64,000 nucleotides of DNA from Pseudooceanicola sediminis (GTDB taxonomy: Bacteria; Pseudomonadota; Alphaproteobacteria; Rhodobacterales; Rhodobacteraceae): the NCBI RefSeq assembly GCF_003575965.1, contig NZ_QWJJ01000001.1, positions 186,001 to 250,000 of the forward strand, written 5' to 3'. This document shows positions 8,939 through 17,332 of this stretch, in pieces. Position numbers and translations under genes: made by a program. How positions within the stretch are numbered: position 1 is the first letter of the stretch; each line of letters opens with the position of its first letter. The notes under the pieces are model-generated. The model saw only the letters and a program-made list of their open reading frames with translations. It did not search any database and was not told the origin of the DNA.

Positions 8939-9309
8939 CACTGACAGTTCTGGCGGTCGACGACAGCCGTACGATGCGCGACATGATCCGTATGGCACTG
9001 ATGCCCGCAGGATTTACCGTGCACCTTGCCGAAGACGGCATTCACGGGATCGAGGTGCTCGGCGGGATCAACCCCGACGATATCGATGCCATCATTACCG
9101 ATATTAACATGCCGCGCATGGATGGGTTCGGGTTCATTGATGCCGTGCGCGAACAGGACGATCACCGGGCAACCCCCATCCTGGTGCTGACCACGGAAAG
9201 CTCTCAGGAGCTGAAGATGCGCGCCAGAGAGGCCGGCGCCACCGGGTGGATCGTCAAACCTTTCGATCCGGCCAAGCTGGTCAAGGCCCTGCAAATGGTT
9301 GCCGGATAG
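8935..9309 (+). CDS. cheY: CheY-type response regulator 1
   Basis: 124-residue single receiver domain. Acidic pocket D9/D10, phosphoacceptor D56 (ITDINMPRMDG), switch Thr86-87 (VLTTESS), conserved K108 (IVKPF). There is no output domain, so it acts by binding partners such as the motor switch, or serves as a phosphate sink. It overlaps the STAS gene by 4 nt, and cheA starts 10 nt after its stop. The operon has two CheY paralogues; sequence alone does not tell which drives the flagellar motor. Confidence 0.95.
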   Translation: MTLTVLAVDDSRTMRDMIRMALMPAGFTVHLAEDGIHGIEVLGGINPDDIDAIITDINMPRMDGFGFIDAVREQDDHRATPILVLTTESSQELKMRAREAGATGWIVKPFDPAKLVKALQMVAG

Positions 9310-9319
9310 GAGCGCGATT

Positions 9320-11479
9320 ATGTCCGAACAGAATGATCCGATGGCAGAAATCAGGGCCTCGTTCTTCATCGAATGTGAAGAACTGCTCGAGGCTCTGCAA
9401 GACGGCCTTCAGGAACTTGACGATGGCGCCGATGACCCGGAAACGATCAACGTCGTGTTCCGTGCGGTCCATTCGATCAAGGGCGGTGCCGGGGCATTCG
9501 GCCTCGAGGCACTTGTGCGCTTTGCACACCGCTATGAAACTGTTCTGGACGAGGTGCGGGCCGGGCGCATGACGCCCGACAGCGACTCCATGAAACTGTT
9601 CTTCCTCGCGGCGGACCACGTTTCCGACCTGGTGCGCGCCTGCCGGGACGAAGCCCCTATCCCCGAAGCCACCAGCGACGAACTGCTTGTCCGCCTCGAC
9701 GCCCTTCTCGGGGACGAGGTCGAGGAGGAGGAGGCCGACGCCGCCGATTTTACGCCCCTCGGCTTTTCCATGTCCCTCGACCTCCCCGAGATCGAGCCGG
9801 AACTGAACAGCTTCGAGATCCGCTTCAAACCCGAGCAGGAAATCTTTGCCACGGGCAATGAACCTGCCACACTGCTACGCAATCTGTGCGGACTCGGCAC
9901 CGCGACGGTGCGTTGCAACACCAGCGATCTGCCGGACCTCGAAGACCTGGCCCCCGAAGCCCCCTATATCGAATGGATCATCTCGCTTCAGACCGAGGCT
10001 GCCGAGGCCGAGGTCCGCGACATCTTCGAATTCGTCGATGGGCTCTGCGTGCTGGAAATCACTGGCACCAAATCCGGTGATGACGGCGACGTTGCCCCGA
10101 CCGAGAGTATCGAGACCGAAGTCGAGGTTGAGCAAGCCATTGCCGCGCCGACCGCGATCGCGCCGGTTTCTGTTCCCAAAAAGCCGCAAGGCACCAAGCC
10201 AGCCTCCGACACCGAAGACAGCGGTGCCGACCCTGAGAGCAAGAAAGCCGCCGCGCCCGCCGCCAAATCCGTGGTGCGCGTCGATCTGGAGCGGATCGAG
10301 CGGCTCGTGAACCTCGTGGGCGAGCTGGTCATCAATCAGGCCATGTTGTCCCAAAGCCTCGACGAGGCCGGCCTCTCGCCACACTCGGACGCCATGAACG
10401 GGCTGGAAGAGTTCCAGCGCCTGACCCGCGACATTCAGGACAGCGTGATGATGATCCGCGCGCAGCCGGTCAAATCCCTGTTCCAGCGGATGTCCCGGAT
10501 TGTGCGCGAAGCGTCGGCCGCGGTTGAGAAAGAAGTGCGCCTGGTCACAGAAGGCGAAGGAACAGAGGTCGACAAGACCGTCATCGAACGCCTGGCCGAC
10601 CCCTTGACCCACATGATCCGCAATGCCGTCGATCATGGCCTCGAAATATCTGAAAAACGATTGGCCAATGGCAAGTCACGTGCGGGCACCGTCACACTGA
10701 TGGCCGCGCACCGCTCCGGTCGTGTCATAATCGAGGTCACGGATGACGGCGCCGGTATCAACCGCGAACGCGTGCTGGAAATCGCCGTCTCCAAGGGGTT
10801 GGTCCCGCCCGATGTGCAGCTTACCGATGGCGAGATTGACAACCTCTTGTTCCTGCCGGGGTTTTCCACTGCCAGCCAGGTGTCGGCCTTGTCTGGGCGC
10901 GGCGTCGGCATGGATGTGGTCAAGACCTCGATCCAATCGCTCGGCGGGCGCATCTCGATCTCGTCTGAGGCCGGCAAGGGGACCAAGTTCTCGATCAGCC
11001 TGCCCCTGACGCTTGCCGTTCTGGATGGGATGGTCGTGAACGTCGCCGGTGAAACGCTGGTGTTGCCGCTGAACGTCGTGGTCGAAACGCTCTCTCTGGG
11101 TCCGGATGATGTGCAGATGCTTCGCCCCGGCGCCTATGTGGTCAAGGTCAGGGGCGGATTTGTCCCGCTCTACGATCTGGGCGTCATGCTGGGCTACCGG
11201 GCGCAGCGCAAAACAGATGCCGGCGCGATTGTCCTGCTCATTTCCCTCGAAGACGGCAGCCGCGCGGCGCTGATCATCGACGGCATTCAGGATCAACGGC
11301 AGGTCGTGATCAAGGGGCTGGACGACAGCTTCTATCGCGCCCCGGGAATCGCGGCTGCCACGATCCTTGGCGACGGTCAGATTGCTCTCATTCTGGACCC
11401 GGCGGATATCATCGCCGGCCTGGGTAACCCGCGCGGTGCGGACATCATGCTTTCGGAAAGGAAGATCGCAAATGAGTGA
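9320..11479 (+). CDS. cheA: Chemotaxis histidine kinase CheA
   Basis: 719 residues. Order: HPt domain (about 1-105, phosphoacceptor H51 in AVHSIKGGAGAFG); a P2-like CheY-binding domain (about 155-255); an acidic/Pro/Ala linker (about 255-315); dimerisation helices (about 318-375, VDLERIERLVNLVGELV); HATPase with N box HMIRNAVDHGLE (about 431), DDGAGI, and GRGVGMDVV (about 526); C-terminal CheW-like regulatory domain (from about 563). It phosphorylates CheY in receptor arrays at the inner membrane. ATG 9320 is chosen because AGGAG lies 7-8 nt upstream. Its last 8 nt overlap cheW. Confidence 0.97.
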   Translation: MSEQNDPMAEIRASFFIECEELLEALQDGLQELDDGADDPETINVVFRAVHSIKGGAGAFGLEALVRFAHRYETVLDEVRAGRMTPDSDSMKLFFLAADHVSDLVRACRDEAPIPEATSDELLVRLDALLGDEVEEEEADAADFTPLGFSMSLDLPEIEPELNSFEIRFKPEQEIFATGNEPATLLRNLCGLGTATVRCNTSDLPDLEDLAPEAPYIEWIISLQTEAAEAEVRDIFEFVDGLCVLEITGTKSGDDGDVAPTESIETEVEVEQAIAAPTAIAPVSVPKKPQGTKPASDTEDSGADPESKKAAAPAAKSVVRVDLERIERLVNLVGELVINQAMLSQSLDEAGLSPHSDAMNGLEEFQRLTRDIQDSVMMIRAQPVKSLFQRMSRIVREASAAVEKEVRLVTEGEGTEVDKTVIERLADPLTHMIRNAVDHGLEISEKRLANGKSRAGTVTLMAAHRSGRVIIEVTDDGAGINRERVLEIAVSKGLVPPDVQLTDGEIDNLLFLPGFSTASQVSALSGRGVGMDVVKTSIQSLGGRISISSEAGKGTKFSISLPLTLAVLDGMVVNVAGETLVLPLNVVVETLSLGPDDVQMLRPGAYVVKVRGGFVPLYDLGVMLGYRAQRKTDAGAIVLLISLEDGSRAALIIDGIQDQRQVVIKGLDDSFYRAPGIAAATILGDGQIALILDPADIIAGLGNPRGADIMLSERKIANE

Positions 11480-11930
11480 TCAGGGACAGACAAACGACCT
11501 GGAGCTGCTCACGTTTCGTGTAGCTGACCAGGAATATTCGCTGGATATCATGTCGGTGCGTGAAATCCGCGGTTGGACACGGACAACACCGATGCCCCAT
11601 GCGCCTGATTTCATGCGCGGCGTGATCAACCTGCGCGGCACTGTGCTGCCGGTGATGGATCTGGCGCGGCGGCTGAACCTGCCCTCCCAGGAAACCAATG
11701 ACCGCAACGTCATCATCGTGGTCAAGCTTCAGGGAACGCTGACGGGGCTCCTGGTCGACGCCGTGTCCGACATCGTCGCCATCACCGAGGACGACTTGCA
11801 GGTTCCGCCCGATATCTCATCCGATCCGCAGTTGTCCGTCGTGCGCGCCCTGACAGTCATCGATGATCGCATGATCCGTGTTCTGGATCTCAGGGCTGTT
11901 GTTCCCGCCACGAGTGATGAGGCGGCATGA
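11472..11930 (+). CDS. cheW: Chemotaxis coupling protein CheW
   Basis: 152 residues, a single CheW domain: LLTFRVADQEYSLDIMSVREI, then MPHAPDFMRGVINLRGTVLPVMDL (the typical GVINLRG..PV.DL signature) and LLVDAVSDIVAI. It couples CheA to chemoreceptors. The start lies inside the end of cheA and the stop overlaps cheR by 4 nt, so translation is probably coupled through this part of the operon. Confidence 0.97.
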   Translation: MSDQGQTNDLELLTFRVADQEYSLDIMSVREIRGWTRTTPMPHAPDFMRGVINLRGTVLPVMDLARRLNLPSQETNDRNVIIVVKLQGTLTGLLVDAVSDIVAITEDDLQVPPDISSDPQLSVVRALTVIDDRMIRVLDLRAVVPATSDEAA

Positions 11931-12802
11931 CCAATATGGGGCGGGATACTTCGACGATCGCGATGGACACGCAGTCCTTCAACGCGATTGCCGCTCTGGC
12001 CAAGGAAGAGGCCGGGCTCGTCCTGCCGACTGGCAAGATGACCATGGTGCAATCGCGCCTGCGCAAACGCCTCGTTGAAACCGGGCAGCAGGATTATGAA
12101 AGCTACTGCAAATTCGTCTGTTCCGCCGCCGGTGCAGAGGAACGGCGGTACATGATCTCTGCCCTCACCACGAATGTCTCTCATTTCTTCCGCGAATCTC
12201 ATCACTTCGACATCTTGCGGACCAGAGTTCTGCCAGTTCTGTTGCAAAAGGCCCGGAATGGCGAGCGGATCAGGATATGGTCCGCCGGGTGTTCCAGCGG
12301 CCAGGAGCCATATTCAATTTCGATGTGCCTTCAGGCCGCCGCGCCTGAACTGGCCCAACGGGATGTGTTGATCCTGGGCACGGATATCGACCCCGCGATC
12401 CTGGAAAAGGCCGAGGCGGCGGAATATTCCGAACAGCAGATTGCCGGGATACCGGATGACATGCGGCGCAACTATCTGGAATTCGACAAGGCCAAGCAGA
12501 CGTATCAGGTCACGCCTGCGATCAAACGCCTTGTTCGTTTCCGAGAGCTGAACCTGCTGCGCGACTGGCCGATGAAGGGGCAATTCGACGTCGTCTTCTG
12601 CCGCAACGTCGTCATCTACTTCGACCCGGAAACGCAGGCCTCGCTCTGGCCCCGGTTCCGGCAACGTATCAACAATGACGGCTGGATCTTTCTCGGCCAT
12701 TCGGAACGGATTGCCGACTCGGCTCTCTCTCTTTTTGAACCCAACGGAATGACGGCTTATCGGGTTGCCGGTTCCAAAGCATCCTCAGTCGGGAAGGAAT
12801 GA
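11927..12802 (+). CDS. cheR: Chemoreceptor methyltransferase CheR
   Basis: 291 residues. An N-terminal helical CheR domain (LPTGKMTMVQSRLRKRL, TNVSHFFRESHHF) is followed by a SAM-dependent methyltransferase domain with RIWSAGCSSGQEPYS (SAM loop), LGTDIDPAILEKA, and FDVVFCRNVVIYFD. It methylates glutamates of chemoreceptors using SAM. It overlaps cheW by 4 nt. No cheB methylesterase or cheD deamidase gene accompanies it here, so demethylation must be supplied from elsewhere. The exact start could be the internal Met at residue 4 or 13. Confidence 0.96.
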   Translation: MTNMGRDTSTIAMDTQSFNAIAALAKEEAGLVLPTGKMTMVQSRLRKRLVETGQQDYESYCKFVCSAAGAEERRYMISALTTNVSHFFRESHHFDILRTRVLPVLLQKARNGERIRIWSAGCSSGQEPYSISMCLQAAAPELAQRDVLILGTDIDPAILEKAEAAEYSEQQIAGIPDDMRRNYLEFDKAKQTYQVTPAIKRLVRFRELNLLRDWPMKGQFDVVFCRNVVIYFDPETQASLWPRFRQRINNDGWIFLGHSERIADSALSLFEPNGMTAYRVAGSKASSVGKE

Positions 12803-12806
12803 TTGA

Positions 12807-13193
12807 ATGGCTTTGCGAGACCAGATCAGAATCATGGTTGTTGATGACATGTCCACCAGTCGGGGCCTGATTACCCAGGCGCTGGACGCCTTCGGCATCG
12901 GCAATGTCGCTTCGGCCTCCGACGGGGCCGGCGCACTGAAAGAGCTTGAAAGCAAGCCGGTCCACCTGGTCATCTCTGACTACAACATGCCCGGCATGGA
13001 CGGTTTGCAACTGCTGCACCAACTGCGAAGCGGTCCGAAAACCAAGGGGGTCGGATTCATCCTGATTACGGGCAAGGCTGACAAGGCGATCATCGATCAC
13101 GGCAAAAAGCTGGGTATGAATAACTTTCTCAAGAAACCGTTTGAACCCAACGATCTACGCGCTTGTATCGAAGCGGTCGTCGGACGCCTGTAA
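12807..13193 (+). CDS. cheY: CheY-type response regulator 2
   Basis: 128-residue receiver domain with D13/D14, phosphoacceptor D58 (VISDYNMPGMDG), T88 (LITGKAD) and K110 (FLKKPF). It starts 4 nt after cheR, and its TAA overlaps the ATG of the last operon gene (TAATG). Adjacent placement to the candidate CheT phosphatase suggests that it is that protein's target, which is inference from gene order. Confidence 0.95.
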   Translation: MALRDQIRIMVVDDMSTSRGLITQALDAFGIGNVASASDGAGALKELESKPVHLVISDYNMPGMDGLQLLHQLRSGPKTKGVGFILITGKADKAIIDHGKKLGMNNFLKKPFEPNDLRACIEAVVGRL

Positions 13194-13603
13194 TGCCCCA
13201 GTCCGGTCAGAGCACGTCCGACAGCAATCCGTCGGACCCGATCAATATCTCGGCGGCTGACCTTGCCTCCGTCCTTGCAGGCCAGGTTTCCGGCTTGCAG
13301 GGCATGACCTCGGGATTGGAAGAGGCGCTGTCCGCCAGCTTGTGTTCCTGCAACCCCCTGACCGAAGCAGCCTTTGTCACCTTTCAGCGCATCGACTACA
13401 TGCGCCAATCTCTGAAAGATATCGAAGGTTTGCTATTGGAATTCGGGCCAAACCTCGATTGGCTCGACCGAAGTGCGATCACCAGAGAGGCGTTTTCAAG
13501 ATCCGTCGACATGGCGGCCAGCATCACTCCGATGCTGGGTGGAACAACCACACCACCACCGCCCGATCCCAACAGCGAAGCCGGAGAGCTGGACCTTTGG
13601 TAG
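13193..13603 (+). CDS. Candidate CheT/CheZ-like phosphatase, last gene of the che operon
   Basis: 136 residues, not a standard Che protein. A central helix FVTFQRIDYMRQSLKDIEGL (61-80) contains D68-x-x-x-Q72, the spacing used by CheZ (acidic residue plus catalytic Gln) and by CheT of Sinorhizobium. CheT likewise lies at the 3' end of an alphaproteobacterial che operon. The N-terminal 20 residues are Ser/Asn/Pro-rich. The C-terminus is a Pro-rich linker ending in an acidic/aromatic ELDLW tail, reminiscent of the CheY-tethering tail of CheZ. Start ATG overlaps the cheY stop. Coding status is firm; the phosphatase role is inference from motif and position. Confidence 0.85.
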   Translation: MPQSGQSTSDSNPSDPINISAADLASVLAGQVSGLQGMTSGLEEALSASLCSCNPLTEAAFVTFQRIDYMRQSLKDIEGLLLEFGPNLDWLDRSAITREAFSRSVDMAASITPMLGGTTTPPPPDPNSEAGELDLW

Positions 13604-13653
13604 CAGACAAATCCGCATTATCTGACCACAGGTAACCGCCGGCCATCTTTACG

Positions 13654-13687
13654 CCCTTCGGCCGTGGCCGGAGGGCCGTTTCGCTTT
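13654..13687 (+). terminator. Probable terminator of the chemotaxis operon
   Basis: An 8-bp stem (CCCTTCGG / CCGGAGGG with one T-G pair) around the loop CCGTGG is followed by CCGTTTCGCTTT. The T tract is interrupted, so this is moderate evidence; position 50 nt after the last che gene supports it. Confidence 0.55.
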
Positions 13688-14035
13688 GGCGCCCAATTTC
13701 TTACGCTGGATCACCATAACTGGAGTACAGCCAGAAATCGTGTTCAATCGATATAAGATGTATTTGAAAAACAGGTTACTGACTGGCAAGTCAAATATGA
13801 CTGCCGAATGGAGCGAATGCGCCTCCAGTCACAATAGATCCGCAATCAAGCGGTGCAAAAACACCATGCCAATTCCACAGTGACGGGTACAGGTGGTCTC
13901 ACCTACTCGACAATGGCGCGCCAGTCGGGCTAGATCGCTTTCAATCAAACATCTGTTTCGCGTCGGGCACTCGCCTTGACGGACCAATGAATGCGAGTGC
14001 GTTTTGATCAGTGCGAAAGTGGAGGGCGTAAGGGA
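13688..14035. other. AT-richer region upstream of luxR
   Basis: About 350 nt, visibly less GC-rich than its surroundings (13720-13990). It holds no recognisable gene. It must contain the promoter of the LuxR-type regulator, but I see no clear lux-box dyad in it. Confidence 0.35.
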
Positions 14036-14791
14036 ATGATGCGCCGGGAATACCTGGAACAGCTTACAAATGCTCAATCAATCGAAGAGCTTTGGATTAT
14101 CCATTGCGCCAAGATGGCTGAGTTCGGCTTTGATCGGCTCTTGTATGGGTTCACCCGTTACCGCACTTCGACCTCTCTGGGTGATCCCGAAGATTTTGTC
14201 ATTCTGACAAATCATTCCTCCGAATATCGTGAGAAATTTCTCGATAGCGGTCTTTATTTCCATGCGCCCATGGTACGTTGGGCCCTGGACAACGAAGGCG
14301 CCTGTTCCTGGCGTATTCTCAGCGAGATGACGGCCAGCGGCACCCTGACCGAAAGCGAACGCAAGGTGATCGCGTTCAACAAGTCGATGGGGGTGACGGC
14401 GGGCTATTCGATCTCGTTCAAATCCATCTCGCCGCGCACCAAAGGGGCGATTGCCCTGACTGCGGCCCGCGACATGTCGCAGGCCAGTGTCGATGCCATC
14501 TGGGCGGAACATGGCCGCGATATCGTGATCATGAACAACGTCGCGCACCTCAAGATCCTGTCCCTGCCCTATTACGGCCCGGCAAGGGAATTGACCCGCC
14601 GCCAGAGAGAGGCGCTGGAGTGGGTCGGCGATGGCAAGACGACTCAGGATATTGCGCTGTTGATGGGGCTGACGCCGGCGACGGTGGAAAAGCATCTGCG
14701 CCTGGCCCGCGATACACTGAACGTCGAAACGACCGCCCAGGCCGTGCTCAAGGCGGCCTTCCTGAATCAGATGTTCATCTTCGACGCCTGA
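14036..14791 (+). CDS. LuxR-family autoinducer-binding regulator (solo)
   Basis: 251 residues from ATG 14036. The N-terminal part matches the autoinducer-binding domain (FGFDRLLYGFTRY, LYFHAPMVRWALDNEGACSW, MGVTAGYSISFKS, GAIALTAA). The C-terminal 65 residues form a GerE-type helix-turn-helix (LTRRQREALEWVGDGKTTQDIALLMGLTPATVEKHL). Such proteins bind acyl-homoserine lactones or related signals and then DNA. No luxI synthase lies in the window, so it is an orphan here. ATG 13991 is possible, but 14036 has GGAGG upstream at a workable distance. It stands alone as a single-gene unit. Confidence 0.92.
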   Translation: MMRREYLEQLTNAQSIEELWIIHCAKMAEFGFDRLLYGFTRYRTSTSLGDPEDFVILTNHSSEYREKFLDSGLYFHAPMVRWALDNEGACSWRILSEMTASGTLTESERKVIAFNKSMGVTAGYSISFKSISPRTKGAIALTAARDMSQASVDAIWAEHGRDIVIMNNVAHLKILSLPYYGPARELTRRQREALEWVGDGKTTQDIALLMGLTPATVEKHLRLARDTLNVETTAQAVLKAAFLNQMFIFDA

Positions 14792-15117
14792 AACGGCCTT
14801 CCCCTGAAAAAATTGCGCTTTTATCCCACCTTGGCGTCGGCTCTCCGCGCGCTGAGCCGCTTTGGCATAGATTAATTAACCTAAGGTAAGGATTCCCCTA
14901 CTTTCGACCGACCGATAAAAAATACATTATGCAGAGGTTCCGTGAGTGGTGGCATTTAGGCCATGGGACACCGGCCCGTACCCCTGCGATCACAGGGCTA
15001 GACGCGCCGACCGGGAAACCGGACGCCGGTTGAAAGGTGTATTGATCAGCTTTTCTTCCGGCACAGCAGCGGCGGTAACGTTACATCCCCGTTTCAACGC
15101 CCCCGTTGCTCAATTGG
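14792..15117. other. Unexplained intergenic stretch ending in a strong hairpin
   Basis: There is no convincing gene. The early part has an AT-rich promoter-like zone (14862-14940: TTGGCA, ATTAATTAACC, GATAAAAAATACATTAT). The later part has several small dyads (CCCTG..CAGGG near 14980-14998; CCGG..CCGG near 15010-15030). Together with the hairpin at 15118 this could be a rightward non-coding RNA, but no known RNA family is recognised. Confidence 0.3.
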
Positions 15118-15147
15118 CGGTGCCGGTTGTCCCGACCGGCACCGTTT
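15118..15147 (+). terminator. Perfect 10-bp hairpin, possible rightward terminator
   Basis: CGGTGCCGGT and ACCGGCACCG pair perfectly around a 7-nt loop, followed by TTT. It is 325 nt beyond luxR, too far to be an obvious luxR terminator, and lies on the opposite side of the tsf terminator. It may end an unannotated rightward transcript. Confidence 0.45.
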
Positions 15148-15218
15148 CCGCCTGTCGATCTGCGCCATACCGGTGGCCTCGGCCAATTTCTCGTCCAGAC
15201 AACGGCGTCTCGACAATG

Positions 15219-15249
15219 GAAAAGGGCCGAAGGTTTCCCCCCGGCCCCG
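15219..15249 (-). terminator. Terminator of rpsB-tsf
   Basis: Read leftward: GGGCCG, a GGGGAAACCTT-type loop region, CGGCCC, then TTTTC. It lies 35 nt after the tsf stop and is the natural end of the ribosomal operon. Confidence 0.75.
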
Positions 15250-15283
15250 ATCAGATACAGCAGCGTGCGTGATCCGAAACGGA

Positions 15284-16159
15284 TCAGCCCTTGGCGGCTT
15301 TCGCCACTTCGGCTGCGAAATCTTCGACTTCCTTCTCGATGCCTTCGCCGACTTCCAGACGTACAAAGCCGACAACTTCGACACCGGCTTCCTTGGCCGC
15401 GGCCTCGACCGTCAGGTCGGGGTTGATGACAAAGGCCTGGCCCAGCAGCGTGACTTCGCCGAGGAATTTCTTCATCCGGCCCTTGATCATGTTCTCGATG
15501 ATCGCTTCGGGCTTGCCGGATTCACGGGCCTGCTCGGTCAACACCGAACGCTCGCGCTCGATCAGCGCCGGGTCCAGATCCGCTTCGCCCAGCGACGCCG
15601 GGTTGGCGGCGGCGATGTGCATCGCGACCTGGCGGCCGAAGTCTTCGTTCGACCCCTTCAGCGCAACCAGCACGCCGATCTTGCCCATGCCGTCGGCGAC
15701 AGCGTTGTGCACGTAGGACACGACCTGCTCGCCTTCGATCGACGCCATCCGGCGCAGGGTCATGTTTTCGCCGATGGTGGCGATCTTGTCGGTGATCAGC
15801 GTTTCAACAGCCTTGCCGTTGACTTGCGCCGTTTTCAGCGCTTCGACATCGGACACGCCAAGCGCGGCAGTTGCGATCGAGGCAACCATTTGCTGGAATT
15901 CGGCGTTCTTGCCGACGAAATCGGTTTCCGAGTTCACTTCGACAGCAACACCTTTGCCACCTTCGACCGCCAGGGCAACAAGGCCCTCGGCAGCGGTACG
16001 GCCGGCTTTCTTGGCGGCTTTCGCCAGGCCCTTGGTGCGCAGCCAGTCAACGGCAGCTTCGGTATCGCCGTCGGTTTCGGTAAGCGCCTTCTTGGCATCC
16101 ATCATGCCTGCGCCGGTCATCTCGCGCAGTTCTTTAACCTGAGCAGCAGTGATCGCCAT
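15284..16159 (-). CDS. tsf: Elongation factor Ts
   Basis: 291 residues. EF-Ts exchanges GDP for GTP on EF-Tu. Marks: N-terminal UBA-like domain [19 protein letters not shown], then [23 protein letters not shown], and the core [16 protein letters not shown] (Tu-binding TDFV motif). The ATG has AAGGAG upstream. It lies 116 nt after rpsB on the same strand, the near-universal rpsB-tsf pair. Confidence 0.98.
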   Translation of the reverse strand: MAITAAQVKELREMTGAGMMDAKKALTETDGDTEAAVDWLRTKGLAKAAKKAGRTAAEGLVALAVEGGKGVAVEVNSETDFVGKNAEFQQMVASIATAALGVSDVEALKTAQVNGKAVETLITDKIATIGENMTLRRMASIEGEQVVSYVHNAVADGMGKIGVLVALKGSNEDFGRQVAMHIAAANPASLGEADLDPALIERERSVLTEQARESGKPEAIIENMIKGRMKKFLGEVTLLGQAFVINPDLTVEAAAKEAGVEVVGFVRLEVGEGIEKEVEDFAAEVAKAAKG

Positions 16160-16189
16160 GGGGGATCTCCTTACGGTCTGAAATGGGGT

Positions 16190-16214
16190 CCGGCCGCGGA
16201 TATCACGCGGCCGG
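16190..16214 (-). promoter_or_regulatory. Intercistronic hairpin between rpsB and tsf
   Basis: CCGGCCGCG and CGCGGCCGG form a perfect 9-bp stem around a 7-nt loop, with no T tract. The site lies 31 nt upstream of the tsf start. It may be an RNA processing or partial attenuation element setting the S2 to EF-Ts ratio. The structure is seen; the role is inference. Confidence 0.4.
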
Positions 16215-16275
16215 TGACAGGTCTGTAACGGCCCGCCCCAAAAATGCGCATGGGCACCGGGGTGGGCCGAAATCC

Positions 16276-17034
16276 TTAGGCTTCTGCGACAGTCTCTTCG
16301 ACCGGCGCGTCAACGAACTCGCCCATGTCGACGCCGGCGGCGCCCAGCTGAGCGGTCATGCCGTCAAGCGCGGCGCGCGATGCCAGGTCGCAGTACAGCG
16401 AAATGGCGCGTGCAGCGTCGTCGTTGCCGGGGATGATATAGTCGATGCCGTCGGGCGAGCAGTTGGTGTCGACGATGGCGACAACGGGAATGCCCAGCTT
16501 CTTGGCTTCCAGGATGGCCAGCGCCTCTTTCTTGACGTCGATGACGAAAAGAAGGTCGGGAACGCCGCCCATTTCACGGATACCGCCCAGCGACGCCTGC
16601 AGTTTGGTCTGCTCGCGTTCCATGCCCAGACGCTCTTTCTTGGTCAGGCCTTCGGCGCCGCCCTCGAGCTTCTCGTCAACTTCCTTCAGGCGGTTGATCG
16701 ACTGGGAAACGGTTTTCCAGTTGGTCAGCGTGCCGCCCAGCCAACGGTGGTTCATGTAATATTGTGCGCATTTTTCAGCGGCTTCCGCGATCGGCGCGGC
16801 GGCCTGGCGCTTGGTGCCAACGAACAGAACGCGGCCGTTTTTCGCGACGGTGTCACGGATGACGTTCAGTGCAGCGTCCAGCATCGGCAGGGTCTGCGTC
16901 AGATCCATGATGTGGATGCCGTTGCGCGCGCCGTAGATGAACTCGCCCATACGGGGGTTCCAGCGTTGCGTCTGGTGGCCAAAGTGAACGCCGGCTTCAA
17001 GCAGCTGACGCATGGTGAACTCAGGAAGAGCCAT
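16276..17034 (-). CDS. rpsB: 30S ribosomal protein S2
   Basis: 252 residues with all S2 signatures: [78 protein letters not shown] and [19 protein letters not shown]. It assembles late onto the 30S subunit. A GAAAGGA site precedes the ATG. It is the first gene of the rpsB-tsf operon; its promoter must lie in 17035-17332, which it shares with the divergent psuK gene. I could not define a promoter there with confidence. Confidence 0.98.
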   Translation of the reverse strand: MALPEFTMRQLLEAGVHFGHQTQRWNPRMGEFIYGARNGIHIMDLTQTLPMLDAALNVIRDTVAKNGRVLFVGTKRQAAAPIAEAAEKCAQYYMNHRWLGGTLTNWKTVSQSINRLKEVDEKLEGGAEGLTKKERLGMEREQTKLQASLGGIREMGGVPDLLFVIDVKKEALAILEAKKLGIPVVAIVDTNCSPDGIDYIIPGNDDAARAISLYCDLASRAALDGMTAQLGAAGVDMGEFVDAPVEETVAEA

Positions 17035-17332
17035 GTCTATATCCTTTCCGGTTTACGCCTTGGCGAGGGGTGTGAACCAGAGCGGCCCGTTGCGGGGCCC
17101 CTCAGGTCAACCGGTGGACGCATGGGGATGTCTCTCCCGTAGGCCCGCCCCCGCCTGCGGGATTGAGTGGCGCTGCATTACACGCCCTTTCCCCCGTTGG
17201 CAACCCCGCTGGTGCCCGGGGCCGACCGAAGCTGTGGGACCAGGGGCACCAGAGGGCCCATGCGCACTGCGCCCGGGTGCTGCGATCCGGCATTTTCCTT
17301 GCGCTTCTTCAAGACAGCGCTAACAAGGCGCC

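Noticed and set aside
13686-13883. 65-codon open frame in the AT-richer gap before luxR
   Set aside because: No ribosome site and no recognisable pattern.
14870-14880. ATTAATTAACC as a CtrA site
   Set aside because: CtrA sites need TTAA-N7-TTAA; here the two TTAA-like halves are directly adjacent.
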